DNA of 7,365 bases from JBMNHG01 sp045627705. Its GTDB lineage: Bacteria; Verrucomicrobiota; Kiritimatiellia; RFP12; JBMNHG01. A program made the translations under genes and the position numbers. The stretch is from assembly GCA_045627705.1 (NCBI GenBank), contig JAZQOE010000026.1, positions 1 to 7,365 of the forward strand, written 5' to 3'. The notes under the pieces were generated by a model. That model was given only the letters and a program-made list of their open reading frames with translations. It had not been told where the DNA came from and searched no databases. How positions within the stretch are numbered: position 1 is the stretch's first letter; each line of letters starts with the position of its first letter. This document shows positions 7,231 to 7,365 of the stretch, piece after piece.

Positions 7231-7365
7231 TGTCTGCCCATAAAAGCCTCGATCCGGCGGCAGGTGCGGGGTTTCTCGCCGCTCGGCGACCGTGCGTCGT
7301 CTGCGGATGCCTGTGACCGAGCCCGTCATGCCACCTCGTCCTCGATTTCCAGCATATGACACGTC
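7231..7365. other. GC-rich non-coding tail, possible insertion-sequence end
   Basis: These 135 nt are about 64% GC by hand count and contain no gene I can support. A compact stem, TCGCC-GCTC-GGCGA at 7276-7289, has no T-tract on either strand, so it is not called a terminator. TGTCTGCCCATAAA, starting right after the stop of the preceding gene, has the look of an insertion-sequence terminal repeat, but the partner end is not in the window. On the minus strand a frame entering from the right edge would end HMLEIEDEVA at a stop at 7326-7328, which could be the tail of a convergent gene; about 12 residues are too few to call it. Confidence 0.25.

Noticed and set aside
7276..7289. Stem-loop TCGCC-GCTC-GGCGA as an intrinsic terminator
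   Set aside because: There is no T-tract after it on either strand, the stem is only 5 bp, and such stems are frequent in 64% GC sequence.
6997..7362. 121-codon minus-strand frame running from the right edge into the end of the large gene
   Set aside because: About 230 nt of it overlaps the conserved C-terminal end of the transglutaminase-like gene, and the translation (rich in Arg/Gly, no motif) looks like a shadow.
1..7365. CRISPR array, tRNA or rRNA genes, long direct repeats
   Set aside because: I saw no regularly spaced repeats, no cloverleaf-like segment with a TTCGANNC-type arm in a suitable setting, and no rRNA signature. The internal duplication at 3391-7230 is visible only at protein level.

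Overview
The window is an accessory-looking stretch of bacterial chromosome with everything recognisable on the + strand. Protein architectures point to the PVC superphylum (Kiritimatiellota, Lentisphaerota, Verrucomicrobiota or Planctomycetota). These are an exported FlgD-Ig / beta-propeller / CBM9-like protein, a very large exported DUF3857-transglutaminase protein, and a VapB-like ribbon-helix-helix antitoxin beginning MKTTLDLP. This placement comes from remembered family distributions; there is no rRNA or other phylogenetic marker in the window.

Layout. Bases 2-211 are an open frame entering from the left edge, probably the 3' end of an unrecognised gene. Bases 212-351 are AT-richer non-coding DNA with an extended -10 promoter (TGGTATAAT), overlapping short inverted repeats that resemble a REP-type element, and a good ribosome binding site. 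Bases 352-3165 encode a 937-residue secreted protein: signal peptide, FlgD-type Ig domain, NHL-like propeller blades and a C-terminal CBM9-like domain. The GTG at 352 is a better start than the upstream ATG at 217. Bases 3166-3243 are an AT-rich gap with a candidate promoter and three short palindromes. Bases 3244-3387 are a 47-codon gene for a short VapB-type antitoxin with no toxin beside it. After only 3 nt comes the gene at 3391-7230, a 1279-residue exported protein made of two tandem DUF3857-transglutaminase-beta modules. Bases 7231-7365 are a GC-rich (64% by hand count) tail with no supported gene and possibly the end of an insertion sequence.

How it may work together. The small regulator-like gene and the giant transglutaminase-like gene are almost certainly co-transcribed and probably translationally coupled. 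The palindromes upstream look like an operator set, so the antitoxin-like protein may have been co-opted as a repressor of the exported protein. Both large proteins carry Sec signal peptides and act outside the cytoplasm. The most notable observation is that the first transglutaminase domain keeps a full Cys-His-Asp triad (C346, H386, D402), whereas the second has Ser, Tyr and Asn at the matching places (S949, Y995, N1028): an active module fused to a pseudoenzyme module.
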